This document shows, piece by piece, positions 50,719 through 54,078 of a DNA stretch of 54,078 bases; position 1 is the stretch's first letter, and each line of letters begins with the position of its first letter. The notes under the pieces were generated by a model. That model searched no databases and had not been told where the DNA came from. It saw only the letters and a list, made by a program, of their open reading frames with translations. Source of the DNA: Perlabentimonas sp964490015 (GTDB lineage: Bacteria; Bacteroidota; Bacteroidia; Bacteroidales; Tenuifilaceae); NCBI GenBank assembly GCA_964490015.1, contig CAZBBA010000022.1, positions 1 to 54,078 of the forward strand. Direction: 5' to 3'. The translations under genes were made by a program, and so were the position numbers.

Positions 50719-53646
50719 ATGAAAAGACTATTTTTATTGAGTTTGATTGCCTTAACGCTGTTCGCCTGTACTAACAATGGACTCAAAACCAAAGTGGTAA
50801 CTGACAGTAAAGGTTATAACTACGAGGTAATTAGCAACGACCCCTCAGGCTTGCGTATTTACACCCTCGATAACGGGTTGAAAGTTTACATGGCTCATAA
50901 CCCTAATGAGCCCCGCATTATTGGTCTAATAGGAGTAAGGGCAGGATCGACTAGCGATCCCGAGGAAACCACTGGGCTGGCACACTACTTTGAGCATATC
51001 ATGTTTAAGGGTACCAGCAGCTTTGGAACAACCAATTGGGAAAAGGAGAAACCCTTGCTCGACTCAATATCTGCGCTTTTCGAACTGTATCGAGTTGAGA
51101 GAAACGAGGCAAAGCGAAAACAACTTTATAAGATTATCGATAAACTCTCCGTTGAGGCTTCGCAGTATGCCATTCCCAATGAGTACGACAAGATGATGTC
51201 CGAAATGGGCGCACGCAACACGAATGCATTCACATCATACGATCGTACCGCCTACATGAACGATATCCCCTCGAACGAGCTTCGCCGCTGGCTCGAATTG
51301 GAGTATAACCGATTTGGTGATGTTGCCCTTCGTTTATTCCACACCGAGTTGGAAACAGTTTACGAGGAGTTTAACATGTACCAGGATCGCGATTGGACAC
51401 GGGCCTCGAACATGTTATCCAAGGCAATCTTCCCCAAAGGACCACTGGGGCGCGATATCATTGGATATCCTGAGCATCTTAAGAATCCATCCATGGTGAA
51501 CATCCTGAATTTTAAGAATACCTGGTATGTTCCAAACAATATGGTTATTTGTCTCTCGGGCGATTTAAATATGGATGAGGCCATAAAAATGGTTGATGAA
51601 ACCTTTGGGCAAATGAAGTCGAAACCTCTACCAACCATCGAAAAGATTATTGAGGATCCTATTGCTGAAAATACTGAACTTGAAATTTATGGCCCTGAAG
51701 CCGAAAACCTGATGTTGGCCTACAGGATACAGGATTACACTCCAGAGGATAGAATGATGATGACGCTTATTGGTAGAATCCTCTACAATGGAACAGCAGG
51801 CCTTATCGATATCAACCTAATACAGGATCAGCAGATACTTGAAGGGTATGCATACTCGGGTTTCTTTAAGGATCATGGCATGTTTACAGCATCCATCACG
51901 CCAAAGAACGATCAAACCCTTGAGGAGGCAAAGGAACTTATTTTGGCTGAGATCGAGAAGCTTAAGAACGGCGATTTTCCCGACTGGATGCCCAGCGCTA
52001 TTGCCAATCAGTACCGCTTGTCGATGCTGCGTAACTTCCAGGGAAACAATCGTGTTTTCAATTTTCTTTCCGCTTTTGTGATGGAGCAGAGCTGGATTGA
52101 TGTGTTAACATTTGCCGATGGTCTTGAGAAGTTTACCAAGAAGCAGGTTGTAGATTACGCCCGAAATTTTTTCGACAACAATAAATATGTGGTTGTTTAT
52201 AAACGCAGGGGCGAGGCAACCGATTTGGTAAAGGTTCAAAAACCTCACATTACGCCTATCGCCATTAATAGGGAGGATCAAAGCGAGTTCTACAAGCAGT
52301 GGAGCGCAATACCCAGAGACACCATCCGGCCAGTGTTTATTGACTATGCCAACGAAATACAAACAGCCGAATTGCATAATGGGGTCGATTTGAAGTACAT
52401 AAAAAACAAGAACAACGAGTTCTTTACCCATTATTACATTACCGATATTGGCAAGAATCACAATCTAAAAGTACCAATTGCCATCAATTACCTACCTTAC
52501 ATTGGAACCCAAAACCGGACTGCCACCCAGCTAAAGCAGGATCTTTTCCGTTATGGCCTTAGCACTCAGGTTTGGGCGGGTAATGACCGATCGTATGTGT
52601 ACATCTCGGGGCTAAACCGAAATTTTGAGAAGGGGCTGGAGATCATGGAGGAGATTATCACCCAGTCGAAACCTGATACGGCCGCCTTTATGAAGTATGC
52701 CGAACGAGTTATTAAGGAGCGGAACGATTACAAGCTTGACCCCGATTATATTCTCTGGAATGGACTTTGGAACTACGCCAAGTATGGTCATAAATCGCCG
52801 TTCAACGATGTGCTAAGTAATGAGGAGATTAGAACAATAAATCCCGAGGAGCTAACCGGCCTGGTGAGGAATCAGTTTAGCTATCCGCATAAGGTGTTTT
52901 ACTTTGGCCCTAGCCAAATTGGCAATGTTAAAACGGCAGTGAAGAAATATCATAAGCTACCCGAAACCCAATTACCATTGCCCGAGGAGAAGGTTTACCC
53001 CGAACTCGACATAAAAGGGAAGGAGGTGCTGCTAGCCGATTACAATATGTCGCAGGTAAACGTTATCCTGTTGGCCAAGGGCGAACCATTCTCAGAGGAC
53101 TTGTTCGTGAAATCTAATCTGTTTAATCAGTACTTTGGGAACTCAATGTCATCGATTGTTTTTCAGGAGATCCGAGAATCGCAGGGTATGGCCTACTCGG
53201 CCTGGCTGGGTTACAACAGCCCATCGCGGCTTGACAATTCGTTTTACCTAATGGGATACATCGGCACTCAAACCGATAAACTCGATATGGCCACCTCAAC
53301 CATGAATCGACTTTTAAGTAATTTGATTGAGAACGAGAACTCTCTGGAGGTATCGCGCAAGGCAATAATCAATAAGATATCATCGGAGCGCATTCAGAAT
53401 GAGCGCATTTTTTTCCAGTGGCTCAGCTATAACCGGCTAGGAATTAATCGTGATATCCGCAAGGATTTATACGAGGTAGCCGAGAATGCAACTATGCAGG
53501 ATATTCAGAACTTTTTCGATAATAACATAAAAGGGAAACCCTACGTGTATTTGATTATTGGCGATGCTAAGTCGATAGACAAGAAGGTGCTTAATGGGTT
53601 GGGAACAGTTAAAACCGTAACGCTTGAGGAAATTTTTGGGTACTAA
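50719..53646 (+). CDS. Large M16 family zinc peptidase, lipoprotein
   Basis: The 975-residue protein has a lipoprotein signal with Cys at residue 17 (ALTLFACTNNG) and the pitrilysin layout of two M16 units. The active N-terminal unit has the inverted zinc motif H89-Y-F-E92-H93 in LAHYFEHIMFKGT and the downstream Glu in ETVYEEFNMY. The C-terminal unit (about 510-975) lacks the motif and carries the R/Y pair region IRESQGMAYSAW. It should degrade peptides in the periplasm or at the cell surface. It is a single-gene unit with a strong terminator. Confidence 0.93.
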   Translation: MKRLFLLSLIALTLFACTNNGLKTKVVTDSKGYNYEVISNDPSGLRIYTLDNGLKVYMAHNPNEPRIIGLIGVRAGSTSDPEETTGLAHYFEHIMFKGTSSFGTTNWEKEKPLLDSISALFELYRVERNEAKRKQLYKIIDKLSVEASQYAIPNEYDKMMSEMGARNTNAFTSYDRTAYMNDIPSNELRRWLELEYNRFGDVALRLFHTELETVYEEFNMYQDRDWTRASNMLSKAIFPKGPLGRDIIGYPEHLKNPSMVNILNFKNTWYVPNNMVICLSGDLNMDEAIKMVDETFGQMKSKPLPTIEKIIEDPIAENTELEIYGPEAENLMLAYRIQDYTPEDRMMMTLIGRILYNGTAGLIDINLIQDQQILEGYAYSGFFKDHGMFTASITPKNDQTLEEAKELILAEIEKLKNGDFPDWMPSAIANQYRLSMLRNFQGNNRVFNFLSAFVMEQSWIDVLTFADGLEKFTKKQVVDYARNFFDNNKYVVVYKRRGEATDLVKVQKPHITPIAINREDQSEFYKQWSAIPRDTIRPVFIDYANEIQTAELHNGVDLKYIKNKNNEFFTHYYITDIGKNHNLKVPIAINYLPYIGTQNRTATQLKQDLFRYGLSTQVWAGNDRSYVYISGLNRNFEKGLEIMEEIITQSKPDTAAFMKYAERVIKERNDYKLDPDYILWNGLWNYAKYGHKSPFNDVLSNEEIRTINPEELTGLVRNQFSYPHKVFYFGPSQIGNVKTAVKKYHKLPETQLPLPEEKVYPELDIKGKEVLLADYNMSQVNVILLAKGEPFSEDLFVKSNLFNQYFGNSMSSIVFQEIRESQGMAYSAWLGYNSPSRLDNSFYLMGYIGTQTDKLDMATSTMNRLLSNLIENENSLEVSRKAIINKISSERIQNERIFFQWLSYNRLGINRDIRKDLYEVAENATMQDIQNFFDNNIKGKPYVYLIIGDAKSIDKKVLNGLGTVKTVTLEEIFGY

Positions 53647-53660
53647 ACCCATCATTTGCA

Positions 53661-53700
53661 AACCCCACCTTACCGGTTACTTGGTAGGGTGGGGTTTTTT
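53661..53700 (+). terminator. Terminator of the M16 lipoprotein gene
   Basis: A 14-bp stem (53661-53674 with 53683-53696, one G-U pair) with an 8-base loop, followed by TTTT, 15 bases past the stop. Confidence 0.9.
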
Positions 53701-53732
53701 GTTCTGTGTTATGTTTTAATTTATTATACTCG

Positions 53733-53978
53733 CTAACAATTTGCCCTGTGCCAGTATAGAATACTAATGATATAATACGGTGTGACTGCTGCTTTGGTGG
53801 TAACAAAGCAGTTGGCAAATTCAACCTCTTCAATACTGTTTACATCAGTAGCTATTTGTGCAAATCTTTGCATTGCAGATAGTTTCGCCTCTAACGACTT
53901 GGGGTAGTTTATAGCAACTATTGTTTTATGCCCCTTAAAGTTTAGCTTTTTGAAAAGTTGTGTCATTCCCATTTCCAT
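53733..53978 (-). pseudogene. Small protein, probably truncated at the C-terminus
   Basis: The 81-residue ORF starts MEMGMTQLFKKLNFKGHKTIVAINYPKSLEAKLSAM. This N-terminal block (LFKKLNFKGHxxIxxxNxPxSxExxLxAM) is familiar to me from small Bacteroidota proteins of about 130 residues; the expected second half is missing, since after FANCFVTTKAAVT the ORF turns hydrophobic and stops (YYIISILYWHRANC). A frameshift or deletion near 53760-53790 is likely. It starts 4 bases after the stop of the next minus-strand gene. A genuine short protein is the alternative. Family memory, not a search, supports the call. Confidence 0.4.
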
Positions 53979-53982
53979 TTAG

Positions 53983-54078
53983 TTAGAAACGAAATCCCAA
54001 ATAAATGTTTGGGAAAAAAAGGTAGAAAACGGGGTCTTGCTTACGAATCTCTTTAAAGGATCCAGGCTCATTGCTTTC
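53983..54078 (-). CDS. C-terminal end of an outer-membrane beta-barrel protein
   Basis: The open minus-strand frame gives 31 C-terminal residues ending PNIYLGFRF before TAA at 53983-53985. The terminal Phe with alternating aromatic residues is the usual barrel-assembly signal of outer-membrane proteins. The rest of the gene lies outside the window. The truncated gene at 53733 follows 4 bases later on the same strand. Confidence 0.55.
   Translation of the reverse strand, partial: ESNEPGSFKEIRKQDPVFYLFFPNIYLGFRF

Overview
The window comes from a member of the Bacteroidota, most likely an anaerobic or microaerophilic Bacteroidales-type organism. The evidence is two tandem SusC/SusD pairs, many secreted lipoproteins, promoters of the Bacteroidota type (-7 box TAnnTTTG), few Shine-Dalgarno sequences, an Rnf complex in the order B-C-D-G-E-A, and a three-gene biotin-dependent acyl-CoA carboxylase. 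Base composition looks even across the window, and no insertion sequence, phage or CRISPR array was seen. All calls come from reading the sequence and translations by eye; no database search was run.

Positions 1-9,000: the 3' end of a small NTF2-like gene on the plus strand, then a minus-strand run with a stand-alone receiver, secreted oligoendopeptidase F, an orphan MacB/FtsX-like permease, an NTF2-like secreted protein, an ASCH-like protein, a PDZ-alpha/beta hydrolase fusion and a DmpA-type P1 aminopeptidase. A pair of tandem dyads lies upstream of the aminopeptidase.

Positions 9,000-24,300: two complete SusC/SusD pairs on the minus strand, of two different SusD subfamilies and without any glycoside hydrolase nearby. 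Upstream lie an outer-membrane lipoprotein and a small operon of a serine beta-lactamase-like hydrolase, an alpha/beta hydrolase and a PD40 propeller lipoprotein. The neighbouring enzymes are peptidases and ester or amide hydrolases, so peptides or amino-acyl compounds are a better guess for the imported substrate than glycans.

Positions 24,300-31,400: pyrF, prfA, a small lipoprotein, tRNA-Phe, an M16 peptidase with an O-methyltransferase, a CarH-type B12 photoreceptor next to an ECF sigma factor, and tRNA-Leu and tRNA-Gly.

Positions 31,400-43,500: the acyl-CoA carboxylase operon (biotin carboxylase, biotin carrier, carboxyltransferase), divergent from a phosphomannomutase/phosphoglucomutase, then an LPP20-type lipoprotein, an unknown secreted protein, a PH-like membrane protein, glyA, a second stand-alone receiver, a Crp/Fnr regulator and a ClC channel with CBS domains.

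Positions 43,500-54,078: a DUF3108 protein, the RseC-rnfBCDGEA operon (ferredoxin:NAD+ oxidoreductase coupled to ion transport), a 720-base region with two unusual minus-strand small ORFs, a large M16 lipoprotein peptidase, a truncated small gene and the 3' end of an outer-membrane barrel gene. The items most worth following up are the CarH-sigma module with its repeats, the heptad-repeat ORF and the 44-residue Cys/Trp peptide beside it, the heptamer-based hairpin inside the rnf operon, and the dyad and phased-repeat operators near the SusC/SusD region.
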